Position numbers and translations under genes: made by a program | Notes under the pieces: model-generated | Databases searched by the model: none | What the model saw: the letters and a program-made list of their open reading frames with translations, nothing else | What the model was told of the DNA's origin: nothing | Assembly (NCBI GenBank): GCA_002347705.1 | Contig: DDWY01000078.1 | Span: 1 to 26,469 of the forward strand | Direction: 5' to 3' | DNA length: 26,469 bases | Source: Anaerolineaceae bacterium UBA2274 | GTDB lineage: Bacteria; Chloroflexota; Anaerolineae; Anaerolineales; Anaerolineaceae | Shown here: in pieces, positions 8,051-16,315 of the stretch | How the letters are laid out: each line of letters begins with the position of its first letter | How positions within the stretch are numbered: position 1 is the stretch's first letter

Positions 8051-9688
8051 ATGGCTAAACAATTAGTTTTTGGAGAAGAAGCACGCCGATATCTGAAGAA
8101 TGGCGTTGATATTGTGGCGAACGCGGTTGCCACCACCTTAGGTCCCAAGGGACGCAACGTGGCCTTGGACCGCAAATATGGATCCCCCACCATCACCCAT
8201 GACGGCGTGACCGTGGCAAAAGAAATCGAACTCGAAGACCCCTATGAGAACATGGGCGCCCAGCTCCTGAAGGAAGCTGCCACCAAGACCAACGATATCG
8301 CTGGCGATGGCACCACCACTTCCACCGTTCTGGCGCACGCCATCGTTACCGAAGGTCTCAAGAACCTGGCTGCCGGCGCCAACCCCATGCTGCTCAAGCG
8401 CGGCATTGAAGCGGCCTCGAAGGCTGTTTCCGAATCGATCCTGAGCCAGGCGATCGGCATCACCACCAAAGCCGAGATCGGCAATGTTGCCACCATTTCC
8501 GCCCAGGACGAGCAGATTGGCTCGTTGATCGCGGATGTGATGGACAAAGTCGGCAAAGACGGCGTCATCACGGTTGAAGAATCCAAGGCTCTGGAATTTG
8601 AGACTGAGTACGTGGAAGGTATGCAGTTCGACCGCGGCTACATCAGCCCCTATTTTGTGACTGACCCCGAGCACATGTTGGCTGAGATCCAGGACCCCTA
8701 CATTTTGATCTACGACAAGAAGATCTCTGCAGCCAATGATATCGTGCCCCTGCTCGAGAAAATGGTGCAGGTTGGCAAGCGCGACATCGTCATCATCGCT
8801 GAAGATGTGGACGGAGAAGCGATCGCGGCCCTCGTACTGAACAAGATCCGCGGCGTTTTGAACGTCGTGGCTGTCAAAGCCCCTGGCTTTGGCGATCGCC
8901 GCAAGGCTATGCTGCAGGATATCGCCATCCTGACCGATGCTTCTGTGATTTCCGAAGAGACCGGCCGCAAGCTGGAAAACGCGACCATCGAAGACCTCGG
9001 GCGCGCAGAGAAGATCAGCATCGATAAAGACAACACCACCATCGTGGGCGGCAAGGGCGACACCAACGCCATCAAGGGTCGCATTGAGCAGATCCGCGTT
9101 GAGATCGACAATACCACCAGCGATTACGACCGCGAGAAACTCCAGGAACGCCTGGCGAAACTCTCCGGCGGCGTTGCCATCATTCGTGTTGGCGCAGCCA
9201 CCGAGACCGAGCTCAAGGAAAAGAAACACCGCGTGGAAGACGCGCTCTCCGCGACCCGCGCAGCCGTTGAAGAAGGCATTGTGCCCGGCGGCGGTGTGGC
9301 ACTGGTGAACGCAGTGGAAGCCCTCAAGGACCTGAAACTGGAACAGGAAGATGCCCAGATCGGTATCAACATTGTTCGCAACGCCCTGACCGTTCCGATG
9401 AAGAAAATCGTCGAGAATGCCGGCAAGGATGGCTCTGTGGTGGTGGAAAACGTCCGCCAGAAACAGGCCGCCCAGAATAACAAACACATCGGCTTCAACG
9501 TCCTGACCGAGGAATACGGCGACATGGTTGAGCTCGGCGTGATCGATCCCGCCAAGGTTACCCGCGGCGCGCTCGAGAACGCGGCTTCGATTGCGGCTAT
9601 GATCCTCACCACCGAGGCTCTGATCACCGATATCCCCGCTCCCGAAGGCGCGGCTCCGGCCATGCCCCAGGGCGGTGGGATGTACTAA
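8051..9688 (+). CDS. groEL: Chaperonin GroEL (Hsp60)
   Basis: 545 residues, the normal length. The 14-mer chaperonin folds client proteins with ATP and GroES. Visible hallmarks are the opening [18 protein letters not shown], the nucleotide motif [25 protein letters not shown] near residue 86, the [11 protein letters not shown] apical segment and [15 protein letters not shown] near residue 400. The C-terminus ends in a short PQGGGMY rather than the repeated GGM tail of E. coli GroEL. AAGGAG precedes the ATG. Codon use is GC-rich and regular, fitting high expression. It shares the CIRCE-controlled promoter with groES and is followed by a strong terminator. Confidence 0.98.
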   Translation: MAKQLVFGEEARRYLKNGVDIVANAVATTLGPKGRNVALDRKYGSPTITHDGVTVAKEIELEDPYENMGAQLLKEAATKTNDIAGDGTTTSTVLAHAIVTEGLKNLAAGANPMLLKRGIEAASKAVSESILSQAIGITTKAEIGNVATISAQDEQIGSLIADVMDKVGKDGVITVEESKALEFETEYVEGMQFDRGYISPYFVTDPEHMLAEIQDPYILIYDKKISAANDIVPLLEKMVQVGKRDIVIIAEDVDGEAIAALVLNKIRGVLNVVAVKAPGFGDRRKAMLQDIAILTDASVISEETGRKLENATIEDLGRAEKISIDKDNTTIVGGKGDTNAIKGRIEQIRVEIDNTTSDYDREKLQERLAKLSGGVAIIRVGAATETELKEKKHRVEDALSATRAAVEEGIVPGGGVALVNAVEALKDLKLEQEDAQIGINIVRNALTVPMKKIVENAGKDGSVVVENVRQKQAAQNNKHIGFNVLTEEYGDMVELGVIDPAKVTRGALENAASIAAMILTTEALITDIPAPEGAAPAMPQGGGMY

Positions 9689-9713
9689 ACCGAAGAAGTA
9701 GATAATTGAATGC

Positions 9714-9747
9714 AAAAAGCTGGCTTAAGTTTAGCCAGCTTTTTTTT
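9714..9747. terminator. Bidirectional terminator between groEL and the DUF2089 gene
   Basis: Arms AGCTGGCT (9718-9725) and AGCCAGCT (9733-9740) with a 7-nt loop are followed by a run of Ts on the plus strand. A run of As precedes the stem, so it also reads as a terminator for the convergent minus-strand gene. Confidence 0.9.
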
Positions 9748-9775
9748 CTGATTATGTCTATTGCGAAAAAATTGT

Positions 9776-10057
9776 TTACGCATGTTGTGGGGTGTAATCC
9801 AGTGTCTCAATTAAATCCAGCAAACGGTTCCTGAGAGTAGGATAGGAGAGACCATAGACTTCTTCCATACGATTGAGTTTGCCTTCACAGGTGATGAAGG
9901 TGAGGAGGAAATTGCGCTGTTCATTACTGAGCCTATGGATCGGATCCGCTTCAGGAACAAACTCTCCTTCAACGGTGACATCGCATTCTGGGCAGTAATA
10001 GACCAGCACGTTCATAGGACCATGACAGACTGGGCAACTAATCGGTAATTTGGGCAT
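9776..10057 (-). CDS. DUF2089 zinc-ribbon/HTH protein, probable regulator
   Basis: 93 residues. Two CxxC pairs near the N-terminus (C8, C11, C22, C25 in SCPVCHGPM...YYCPECD) form a zinc ribbon. A C-terminal helical part with LSNEQRNFLLTFI, EEVYGLSYPTLRNRL and LDLIETL looks like a helix-turn-helix. This is the DUF2089 architecture, usually taken as a transcription regulator. An ATG at 10069 is in frame, but the ATG at 10057 has GGAGG 5 nt upstream and makes the protein begin MPKLPISCP as expected. A TTGACA-N17-TAATAT promoter lies upstream. It is convergent with groEL. Target genes are unknown; the nearest divergent gene is ftcD. Confidence 0.85.
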   Translation of the reverse strand: MPKLPISCPVCHGPMNVLVYYCPECDVTVEGEFVPEADPIHRLSNEQRNFLLTFITCEGKLNRMEEVYGLSYPTLRNRLLDLIETLDYTPQHA

Positions 10058-10089
10058 TGACACCTCCATTATTATATTGTTGTATTAAT

Positions 10090-10118
10090 ATATTATAACT
10101 TTTCTAACTCATTGTCAA
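10090..10118 (-). promoter_or_regulatory. sigma-70-type promoter of the DUF2089 gene
   Basis: On the minus strand a perfect TTGACA (10113-10118) is followed after 17 nt by TAATAT (10090-10095). An alternative TATAAT sits at 10092-10097 with 15-nt spacing. The leader between it and the gene is very AT-rich with repeated TATATT/AATATA blocks that could bind a regulator. Confidence 0.7.
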
Positions 10119-10203
10119 GTATTTTTATAGAAGAACTCCAAAATTTTTTTATATATTCCCTAAGGTCAACATATATTTGAGAAATACGGATTCACATTCT
10201 TTT

Positions 10204-10233
10204 TTGAACAAGGCAGCAGGAGGTGGGTATAAT
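10204..10233 (+). promoter_or_regulatory. sigma-70-type promoter of ftcD
   Basis: TTGAAC (10204-10209) and TATAAT (10228-10233) are separated by 18 nt, 26 nt before the ftcD start codon. It is divergent from the DUF2089 promoter about 90 nt away. Confidence 0.65.
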
Positions 10234-10259
10234 AAAGTATTGCTATCGAAGGAGAAGAC

Positions 10260-11795
10260 ATGCCCCCAAAAATTGTTGAATGCATCCCCAACTTTTCAGA
10301 AGCCCGGCGCCCGGAAGTGATTGACGCGATTATCGCTGTAGTCGCGAGCGTGAATGGTGTGCGTATGCTGGACAGGCATTCTGATGTGGATCACAACCGC
10401 ACAGTGCTTACGTTTGTTGGTACGCCTGAGGCAGTTGAGGAAGCCGCTTACCTTGGGATTGCCAAGGCAGCGGAATTGATCGATCTCAATCAGCACCAGG
10501 GCGAACACCCGCGATTGGGTGCGGCGGATGTGGTGCCGTTCGTGCCGATTGCGGGGGTGACCATGCAGGAATGCGTCGAGATGGCGCGCCGGCTTGGCAA
10601 GCGGGTGGCAGATACGCTGGACATTCCAGTCTATTTTTATGAAGATGCTGCCATCCGGCAGGATCGCAAGAACCTGGAAGACATCCGGCGGGGTGAATTT
10701 GAGGGCATCAAAGAGGCGATCGCCAGCGACCCCTACCGCGAGCCAGACCTGGGACCTAAGCGCTTGGGCCCAGCCGGCGCGACCGTAATTGGAGCACGCC
10801 AGCCGTTGATCGCTTATAACATCTTCCTCAACACGCCCGATGTCAGCATCGCCCAGAAAATTGCCCGGCGCGTGCGTAATTCGTCCGGGGGTTTCCACTT
10901 CGTAAAGGGCATGGGAGTTTTGGTGGAGGGGTTGGCGCAGGTTTCGATGAACCTGACCAATTTCCACCGCTCTCCGATGGCGCAGGTAACCGAATTTGTC
11001 CGGCGTGAAGCCCAGCGCTATGGGGTTGGCATCCACCACTCGGAAATCGTGGGGCTGGTGCCATCCCAGGCGATGGTGAATGCGGCCCGCTACTACATGC
11101 AGATGGATGGGTTTGAAAACGCCCAGCTGCTCGAAAACCGTTTGTTTGGTTTTGAGGAAGAGGAGCAGGGAGCCGCCAACGATAAACCTGATTTTATTGA
11201 CCAGGTTGCGGAAGGCACGCCAGCCCCTGGCGGCGGTTCAGCAGCAGCCCACACCGCCGCGCTCGGAGCCGCACTGGCGCTGATGGTGGCGCGTCTGACG
11301 GTTGGAAAGGACAAGTATGCAGCCGCGGAAGCTGAATGCTGGCAGGTGATCGAAGAGGGCGAACTGCTGCGGACCCGTCTGACTGAGGCGATCCAGCATG
11401 ACGCAGAAGCTTTCGACGGCATTTTGATCGCGCGCCGCCTGCCCAGGGCAGATGAGGCTCAGATCGCCGCCCGTAAAGAAGCTATTCGCGTAGCCAGCCT
11501 TTATGCCGCCCAGGTGCCGCTGGAAACGGCGCGAGACTGTGTGGCGGTGCTCAGAATGACCCTGCGCATGGCAGAAATTGGCAACATCAACGCCATCTCA
11601 GACGCCGCTGCTGGCGCGCATCTTGCCAAAGCTGGTTTTGAAGCCGCCCGCCTGAATGTCAGGATAAACTTGCTGGGTTACGAGCAGGATCCTGAAGCCC
11701 AGGTTTTCCTTGAGGAAGCAGACGCGCTTTGCGCGGAGGTCGAAAACCTGATGCTCAGCCTCGGGAGCGTCCTCAAGGAGCGTGCCGGACTGTGA
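10260..11795 (+). CDS. ftcD: Glutamate formiminotransferase / formiminotetrahydrofolate cyclodeaminase fusion
   Basis: A 511-residue bifunctional enzyme. The N-terminal part transfers the formimino group from formiminoglutamate to tetrahydrofolate; the C-terminal part deaminates the product to methenyl-THF, linking histidine breakdown to the folate pool. The N-terminus has VECIPNFSEARRPEVIDAI, DHNRTVLTFVG and QGEHPRLGAADVVPFVPI; a central formiminotransferase C-domain includes RNSSGGFHFVKGMGV; and from about residue 306 there is the cyclodeaminase PDFIDQVAEGTPAPGGGSAAAH motif (split PDFIDQVAEG / TPAPGGGSAAAH). Full-length fusion like the animal enzyme. GAAGGAGA precedes the ATG. No hut genes are in the window. 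It overlaps the next gene by 4 nt. Confidence 0.95.
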   Translation: MPPKIVECIPNFSEARRPEVIDAIIAVVASVNGVRMLDRHSDVDHNRTVLTFVGTPEAVEEAAYLGIAKAAELIDLNQHQGEHPRLGAADVVPFVPIAGVTMQECVEMARRLGKRVADTLDIPVYFYEDAAIRQDRKNLEDIRRGEFEGIKEAIASDPYREPDLGPKRLGPAGATVIGARQPLIAYNIFLNTPDVSIAQKIARRVRNSSGGFHFVKGMGVLVEGLAQVSMNLTNFHRSPMAQVTEFVRREAQRYGVGIHHSEIVGLVPSQAMVNAARYYMQMDGFENAQLLENRLFGFEEEEQGAANDKPDFIDQVAEGTPAPGGGSAAAHTAALGAALALMVARLTVGKDKYAAAEAECWQVIEEGELLRTRLTEAIQHDAEAFDGILIARRLPRADEAQIAARKEAIRVASLYAAQVPLETARDCVAVLRMTLRMAEIGNINAISDAAAGAHLAKAGFEAARLNVRINLLGYEQDPEAQVFLEEADALCAEVENLMLSLGSVLKERAGL

Positions 11796-12349
11796 GTGAG
11801 CTGCGAATCGTTGTCGGCTCGCAAAACCCAGCCAAACTGGAGGCTGTCAGCGCTGCTTATGCAAGCTTTTTCCCTGAGGTCAGCTTCGGGGTGCAGCCGG
11901 TAAGTGTGCCATCCGGCGTCAGTGCTCAACCTTTGAGCGATGCTGAAACGCTTTTGGGAGCAACTAATCGCGCCAGGGCAGCGCGCGAGCTTGAAGGAGA
12001 CGCGGATTTCTGGCTGGGCATTGAAGGCGGGCTGCAGCTTGTTCCGGATGAGCCTGATTCCTATCTTTCCTATTGTTGGGTGGTGGTTTTGGGAGGGCAG
12101 CAAGCAGGCAGAGCCCGTTCAGCCAGCTATGAGCTGCCCAAGGCAGTCTGCGATCTGATCCGGCAGGGGATGGAACTTGGGGATGCGGATGACCTGATCT
12201 TTGGGGTGTCTGGTTCCAAACGCGATAGTGGAGGTGTGGGCTTGCTGACCGATGGAAGAGTGAATCGCAGCCAGTTCTATGCGGAAGCGGTTAAGTTCGC
12301 TTTGATCCCGTTCGTGAAGCCGGATCTGTTCCCCGCAAAGGAGGGATGA
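11792..12349 (+). CDS. Inosine/xanthosine triphosphatase, YjjX family (DUF84)
   Basis: 185 residues from a GTG at 11792. Family members hydrolyse non-canonical purine triphosphates (ITP, XTP) and so keep them out of nucleic acids. Motifs seen are IVVGSQNPAKLEAV near the N-terminus, DAETLLGATNRARAA, DFWLGIEGGLQ and a C-terminal DDLIFGVSGSKRDSGGVGLLTDG (split DDLIFGVSGS / KRDSGGVGLLTDG). The frame is open further upstream to 11729, but that part overlaps ftcD and lacks family character. GTG overlaps the ftcD stop (GTGA) and has AAGGAG 11 nt upstream, so translation is probably coupled. It is slightly longer than the E. coli protein. Function is by family. Confidence 0.88.
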   Translation: MSELRIVVGSQNPAKLEAVSAAYASFFPEVSFGVQPVSVPSGVSAQPLSDAETLLGATNRARAARELEGDADFWLGIEGGLQLVPDEPDSYLSYCWVVVLGGQQAGRARSASYELPKAVCDLIRQGMELGDADDLIFGVSGSKRDSGGVGLLTDGRVNRSQFYAEAVKFALIPFVKPDLFPAKEG

Positions 12350-12350
12350 G

Positions 12351-12791
12351 GTGGAAAAGGAATACTGGCTGCACAAAAAATTGGAGGAGATGACCCACGA
12401 AGAGTGGGAGGCACTTTGTGATGGCTGTTCAAAGTGCTGCTTGTTCAAGCTGCGTGAGCCTGGCGTTCCCGGCGTGCGCTTTACCAACGTGGTGTGCCGC
12501 TATATGGACATGGAAACCTGCCTGTGCACCGATTACGAGCACCGCCACGAGAACGTGCCAGAGTGCATTTTGCTTACCCCTGAGCTCGTTTATCATATTG
12601 ATTGGCTGCCCAAAACCTGCGCCTACCTGCTTGTTTCCGAAGGAAAGGACCTGCCCTGGTGGCATCCCCTGAAGACCGGCAACCGGGACTCCACCCGCAA
12701 AGCTGGCGGATCAGTGTATGGCAAAGTGGTGAGCGAAACAGAAGTGGATATGGACGATCTTGAGGATATGGTTGTCAACTGGTTTGATTGA
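12351..12791 (+). CDS. YcgN/YkgJ-type cysteine-cluster protein (UPF0260-like)
   Basis: 146 residues from a GTG, 1 nt after the previous stop, with a GGAGG site upstream. The N-terminus EYWLHKKLEEMTHEEWEALC and the cluster DGCSKCCLFKL are those of the YcgN (UPF0260) family. Further conserved cysteines follow in VVCRYMDMETCLCTDYEHR, VPECILL and LPKTCAYLL. Related YkgJ-family proteins carry CxxCxxCC-like clusters thought to bind Zn or Fe. The E. coli homologue has no settled function. Third gene of the ftcD operon; nothing in the sequence ties it directly to folate chemistry. Confidence 0.88.
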   Translation: MEKEYWLHKKLEEMTHEEWEALCDGCSKCCLFKLREPGVPGVRFTNVVCRYMDMETCLCTDYEHRHENVPECILLTPELVYHIDWLPKTCAYLLVSEGKDLPWWHPLKTGNRDSTRKAGGSVYGKVVSETEVDMDDLEDMVVNWFD

Positions 12792-12839
12792 ACCCAATAA
12801 TTAAGCTAAAATTAGATAGGATCCTACGGGAGCAGGCTA

Positions 12840-13187
12840 ATGTCTGAAAAAGCTCAAACCAATCAAAGAATGCTGCTGGTGATCGTCACTAGCCCAGACA
12901 GCGAGAACGTGGAGAATGCGCTGGGGAAGACCGCCTATCCCTTTGCTAAGCTGCCAAGTGTGGGTGGGTTGCTGCGTGAACGCAATGTAACCTTCCTGAT
13001 TGGCTGCCCAGAGGAGGAAACTGATCAGCTCAGAAAGTTGCTGCAGGATGTCGCAGGGCGCCGGATTGGTTATGTGGCACCGGTGATCGACAATCTGCCA
13101 ATGGGATCACTCATCCCAACCGAAGTGCAGATAGGTGGCGTGACAATTTTTGACATGGAGATTGAACATTACGAGGAAATCGGATGA
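12840..13187 (+). CDS. c-di-AMP receptor-like protein (DarA/PstA, DUF970), divergent copy
   Basis: 115 residues with a PII-like fold family signature. It carries LLVIVTSPDSENVENALGK, then PSVGGLLRERNVTFLIGC (39-56), where canonical DarA has ASTGGFL, and ends with PTEVQIGGVTIFDMEIEHYE, the family's last strand. In DarA the ASTGGFL loop contributes to c-di-AMP binding, so replacing T by V and F by L may change or abolish ligand binding (inference). It also has a longer N-terminus and an insertion of about 15 residues (RRIGYVAPVIDNLPMGSLIP) before the last strand compared with its neighbour. It overlaps that neighbour by 4 nt (ATGA), so the pair is translated together. Confidence 0.82.
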   Translation: MSEKAQTNQRMLLVIVTSPDSENVENALGKTAYPFAKLPSVGGLLRERNVTFLIGCPEEETDQLRKLLQDVAGRRIGYVAPVIDNLPMGSLIPTEVQIGGVTIFDMEIEHYEEIG

Positions 13188-13453
13188 AAAAACTGATCAT
13201 CGCAATTATCAGAGATGACGACAACGAACGCGTATCTGCTAAATTGACCGCTGAAGATTTTCGTGTGACCCAGATTGCGTCCACGGGCGGTTTTTTGCGC
13301 AGCGGGCGCAGCACCCTCCTGATTGGTGTTGAAGAGAGCTGTGTGTCTCGGGCGCTTGAAGTGCTGCGCGAGAACTGTACTGCTGCCCGAAGTCCACAGG
13401 AAAAGAAAGCAACAGTTTTTGTGCTCAATGTGGATGAATTCACGCAGCTCTAA
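13184..13453 (+). CDS. c-di-AMP receptor, DarA/PstA family (DUF970), canonical copy
   Basis: 89 residues. The protein reads KKLIIAIIRDDDNERVSAKL, FRVTQIASTGGFLRSGRS (26-43), TLLIGVEESCVSRALEVL, ENC and ATVFVLNVDEF, which matches the PII-like DarA/PstA receptors along its whole length, including the intact ASTGGFL ligand loop. Family members are trimers that bind the second messenger c-di-AMP; their output partners are poorly known. The start overlaps the stop of the divergent paralogue. It is followed by 112 nt and a DUF4013 membrane protein. No diadenylate cyclase gene is in the window, although a yacL-like gene, often a disA neighbour in Firmicutes, lies at 24558-25625. Confidence 0.92.
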   Translation: MKKLIIAIIRDDDNERVSAKLTAEDFRVTQIASTGGFLRSGRSTLLIGVEESCVSRALEVLRENCTAARSPQEKKATVFVLNVDEFTQL

Positions 13454-13565
13454 TTAGGTATTTCCTGCCGCATAACTGGCATGGCAACGTTAATTTTGTG
13501 CTTAGGAGCGGCGAAGCAGTTATAAGCGACTTAACATTCTTATTATCAATTTAAAAGGAAGAAAA

Positions 13566-14228
13566 ATGAAATTTGCAAAAGCTTTTACGTACATTTTTGA
13601 CGATCAACGTTGGCTCGAGAAATTGGTCATTCCTCTTTTGGTGACTCTAATCCCAATCATTGGTTGGATGGTAGTTGCCGGCTACCTGATGCGTGTCACC
13701 CGCAACGTGGCGGAGCATCAGGCGGAACCACTGCCTGAGCTTGAATTTGGAGCGGATCTTGGCAGAGGATTTAAGGTGTTTGTGGCGAACCTGCTCTACG
13801 GACTGCCGATTGTTCTGGTCAGTCTTCTACTGTTCCTGCCGCTGGCTTTGACGGAAAACAGTAATCCCGCTACGGCATTTGCGGTCCTATTAGCGATTCT
13901 GGGTGGGTTCGCGATCCTGCTTTACGCGCTCTTCATGACAGTGCTGATGCCCGCAGTCAATGCAAACCTTGCGGTTAAGGAACGGATTGGAGCGGCATTC
14001 GATTTCAAAGAAATTTTCCGCATGCTCAGAAACAACTTCACAGCCTGGCTGATTGTCATGGGCGGTGTCTTGCTCGGCAGCGCGATCATTGCCCCACTGG
14101 GTGGGATTGTGTTGGTTATTGGCGCAATTGTCACTGGTTTCTATTCTCAGCTGATCGTTGCCCATCTGACCGGGCAGGCTTACGCTCAGTCCCAGGCTCC
14201 TGGCGGGCAAGGCGCCCCACTTTACTAA
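13566..14228 (+). CDS. DUF4013 multi-pass membrane protein
   Basis: 220 residues. The opening KFAKAFTYIFDDQRWLEKLVIPLLVTLIPIIGWMVVAGYLMRVTRN (seen in blocks: FTYIFDDQRWLEKL, LIPIIGWMVVAGY) is typical of DUF4013. There are about four to five hydrophobic segments, near residues 20-45, 65-90, 103-130, 155-175 and 178-200. The C-terminus ends in a Gln/Gly/Pro-rich cytoplasmic or external tail (AQSQAPGGQGAPLY). Function unknown; no enzymatic motif is visible. AAGGAAG precedes the ATG and a strong terminator follows. It might share transcription with the c-di-AMP receptors, but a 112-nt gap allows a separate promoter. Confidence 0.82.
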   Translation: MKFAKAFTYIFDDQRWLEKLVIPLLVTLIPIIGWMVVAGYLMRVTRNVAEHQAEPLPELEFGADLGRGFKVFVANLLYGLPIVLVSLLLFLPLALTENSNPATAFAVLLAILGGFAILLYALFMTVLMPAVNANLAVKERIGAAFDFKEIFRMLRNNFTAWLIVMGGVLLGSAIIAPLGGIVLVIGAIVTGFYSQLIVAHLTGQAYAQSQAPGGQGAPLY

Positions 14229-14246
14229 ACAGTGTGCTTGACGAAC

Positions 14247-14280
14247 AAAAACGACCCGATCAGGGTCGTTTTTGTTTTTC
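14247..14280 (+). terminator. Rho-independent terminator after the DUF4013 gene
   Basis: AAAAACGACCC (14247-14257) pairs with GGGTCGTTTTT (14263-14273), loop GATCA, followed by GTTTTTC. It ends the plus-strand transcription unit. Confidence 0.9.
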
Positions 14281-14294
14281 TTTAGATCAAGGTG

Positions 14295-14494
14295 TGTAGG
14301 GCGAAGCAAATTGCCCGGTGGAGGATTGGGGATGTTTAACATTGGTAAATAGATCAGATTACCCGTCCGCAATCCATCGTCTTCCAGGCGCATTCCGATA
14401 CAGCCATACTGTCAAGTTGAATTGCATTGGCGGATTGACAGCCTGTCCAGGTTTCGTCTGATAAAGGTTTCAGTGCTGTCAATCTTGCCCTACA
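14295..14494. repeat. About 200-bp non-coding element bounded by TGTAGGGC inverted repeats
   Basis: TGTAGGGC at 14295-14302 recurs inverted as GCCCTACA at 14487-14494. Inside lies a second perfect inverted repeat, GATTGACAGC (14433-14442) / GCTGTCAATC (14475-14484), and small hairpins around 14332-14362. No credible gene is present in 14281-14633; a 63-codon frame at 14422-14613 has no ribosome site and overlaps the repeat. The left end TGTAGGGCGA is shared with the element at 18601-18783. Confidence 0.6.
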
Positions 14495-14633
14495 TACTCA
14501 GTCTCGCCATACGAATGATTGCATCCATTTCAAACGAGGCTTTCGATGGTGAGCAACTACGCCCTGGTGAAACAAGGATTCTGGCCCAATTTTTGATCAT
14601 CCTGAGCTGTTAAACGGTCTTAATTATTAAAAA

Positions 14634-15206
14634 TTACCTCGCTTCTTCGAACTCCTCCACCTGGTAGATCTCCACCCGCAGTGCGCGGCGGCGCCAGAGG
14701 TCGGATTGGGCGCCCATTTTCTGGCAGAGGTGGTTGAGGAATTCGGCCGGGTCTGGCAGCTGCTCCCAAACCTGGGGAAGGAACGTCGCCTGGCGCAGCC
14801 CGTCCGAAAGAACCACTCCATCCACGCGCGGGCGAAGCAATTTGGGAAGCTCAGCCGGGTCGGAATAAGCCAGGGGCTCAGGTTTGGTCAGGCGCGAGAT
14901 TTCGATGTGGATGTTGTTAACTTCGCCTGGGCGCACCTTGGGAAAGCGATAATCCTGGGTGGCTGCCTGGGCTGCTCGCTGGCGCACATCTTTGGCGAGG
15001 GGCTGATAGGCTTCGAGGGTGCCGATGCAGCCGCGCAATTGCCCACGCGTAGTCAGAGTGACAAAACTCGCGCCGACTTCGAGCAAGGCAGGAGGCAGAT
15101 CTTCGGGTAAGGGTGTGGCAGGGCGGTTATTGGCGGCATCAATCAGGGACTGCCGGGCGATTTTCAGTAATGCAGCCCGTTCATCAGGGGTAAGTTGCGC
15201 TGGCAT
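14634..15206 (-). CDS. AMMECR1-domain protein (AmmeMemoRadiSam system protein A-like)
   Basis: 190 residues from the ATG at 15206; a GTG at 15236 would add ten residues. Both have weak ribosome sites. The hallmark LRGCIGTLEAYQPLAKDVRQRAAQAA (as LRGCIGTLEAYQPL and DVRQRAAQAA) and DYRFPKVRPGEVNNIHIEIS are the AMMECR1 core; the end DLWRRRALRVEIYQVEEFEE also fits. In many prokaryotes this protein (A) sits beside a Memo-like protein (B) and a radical SAM protein, but neither partner is in this window. The biochemical role is unknown. It is convergent with the DUF4013 unit and divergent from the amidase gene 105 nt away. Confidence 0.9.
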   Translation of the reverse strand: MPAQLTPDERAALLKIARQSLIDAANNRPATPLPEDLPPALLEVGASFVTLTTRGQLRGCIGTLEAYQPLAKDVRQRAAQAATQDYRFPKVRPGEVNNIHIEISRLTKPEPLAYSDPAELPKLLRPRVDGVVLSDGLRQATFLPQVWEQLPDPAEFLNHLCQKMGAQSDLWRRRALRVEIYQVEEFEEAR

Positions 15207-15310
15207 AGGATTTGCACCATTCCTTTCAAGCCTCACACAGGCCTACTGTCATTATACAAAGTAATTCAGCTTCCCGCACGTTTTGCGCGAAGAGAACAGG
15301 GTGAACCAGT

Positions 15311-16297
15311 ATGTCCAGAGAAATGCACCAATTAGATGACGAGCCAAAACCGCGGAAGTCACGTTTTTCGTTTGAAAACCAAGGGATTGAGCCGGAACTT
15401 GAGCAGGTACGCCGGGAAGCCAGTATTGATGCGGACGAAGCAATGCACAGCCAAGCCTGGACGCCGGAAACAAGTGGGGGAGGACACACATCCAGGCGGG
15501 AGGCGCACCCCGAAGGAGCACCCCGCAGCAAGCAGGTACCTGGCAATGGCAGGCTGTTTGCCCAGGTGATTTCCTCAGTTATTGGGGTAGGCGTCATAAC
15601 CGCCACCTTGTTTTCGTTGTGGATGCCAGGGAGTTTGATGCCCGGCAATCTGCAAAACCGCATGGCGCAGGCTGCCAATCCGAGCCAGGCAGAGGCGCTC
15701 ACTGCCTCTCTGGCTCCCTTGCCATTGGGTTTCCCAGTCAAAAAAATCGGGATTGTGGTTGGTCACAGGGGTAGTGACTCAGGCGCAGTCTGCAGCAATG
15801 GGCTGACAGAACTTGAGGTTAACAGCAACGTCGCCACATTTGCGCAGATGAAATTGATTGACATGGGCTATGATGTGGAACTTCTGGATGAATTTGACCC
15901 GCGACTGAAGGACTACCAGGCGGGTCTGCTCCTCTCGATCCATGCTGACTCCTGCGATTACATCAACGACTCGGCTACCGGCTTCAAAGTGGCTGCAGCC
16001 CTCTCTGAAACCAAGTCCGAAAACTCCAGCAGGCTTGTGCAATGTATCGCGGACCGCTATGCCAATATCACAGGATTAAGGTATCATTACCAGTCAGTGA
16101 CGAATGACATGACCCGTTATCATGCCTTTTCGGAGATTGATCCCAACACTACCGCCGGGATCATCGAGATCGGTTTCCTGAATCTTGACCAGGCTATCCT
16201 GACCTCAAACCCCGAACTCCTGGCTGATGGCATCGTCGCTGGCATAAAATGCTACATGAATAACGAAGGAGTATCCGATCCGGGAATGCAACCATAA
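15311..16297 (+). CDS. Membrane-anchored N-acetylmuramoyl-L-alanine amidase (Amidase_3)
   Basis: 328 residues. A charged cytoplasmic N-terminus (1-80) is followed by one membrane segment (about 83-104) and an extracytoplasmic zinc amidase domain (145-315). Zinc ligands fit H152 (GIVVGHRG), E167 (GLTELEVN) and H211 (LLSIHADSC); E286 in GIIEIGFLN is the catalytic glutamate. Such enzymes cut the bond between muramic acid and the peptide stem in peptidoglycan during cell separation or remodelling. The domain is close to full length. The N-terminal part has no recognised domain and is rich in Glu/Arg/Gly. It starts a same-strand block with two YkuD transpeptidases, 18 nt ahead of the next gene. 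Confidence 0.92.
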   Translation: MSREMHQLDDEPKPRKSRFSFENQGIEPELEQVRREASIDADEAMHSQAWTPETSGGGHTSRREAHPEGAPRSKQVPGNGRLFAQVISSVIGVGVITATLFSLWMPGSLMPGNLQNRMAQAANPSQAEALTASLAPLPLGFPVKKIGIVVGHRGSDSGAVCSNGLTELEVNSNVATFAQMKLIDMGYDVELLDEFDPRLKDYQAGLLLSIHADSCDYINDSATGFKVAAALSETKSENSSRLVQCIADRYANITGLRYHYQSVTNDMTRYHAFSEIDPNTTAGIIEIGFLNLDQAILTSNPELLADGIVAGIKCYMNNEGVSDPGMQP

Positions 16298-16315
16298 GCC
16301 CGGATCCTGGAGTTG

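Noticed and set aside
8138..9715. 525-codon open frame on the minus strand opposite groEL
   Set aside because: Antisense shadow of groEL: His/Asp/Gly-rich composition without motif. GroEL on the plus strand is unambiguous.
10296..11039. 247-codon minus-strand frame inside ftcD
   Set aside because: Antisense of a complete, family-consistent ftcD; no motif and no promoter.
12840..13187. Classical nitrogen PII (GlnB) protein
   Set aside because: It lacks the GlnB T-loop and uridylylation motif; the sequence follows the DarA/PstA (DUF970) pattern instead.
14422..14613. 63-codon plus-strand frame in the 14281-14633 spacer
   Set aside because: Lacks a ribosome site, overlaps the TGTAGGGC element and has no recognisable character.
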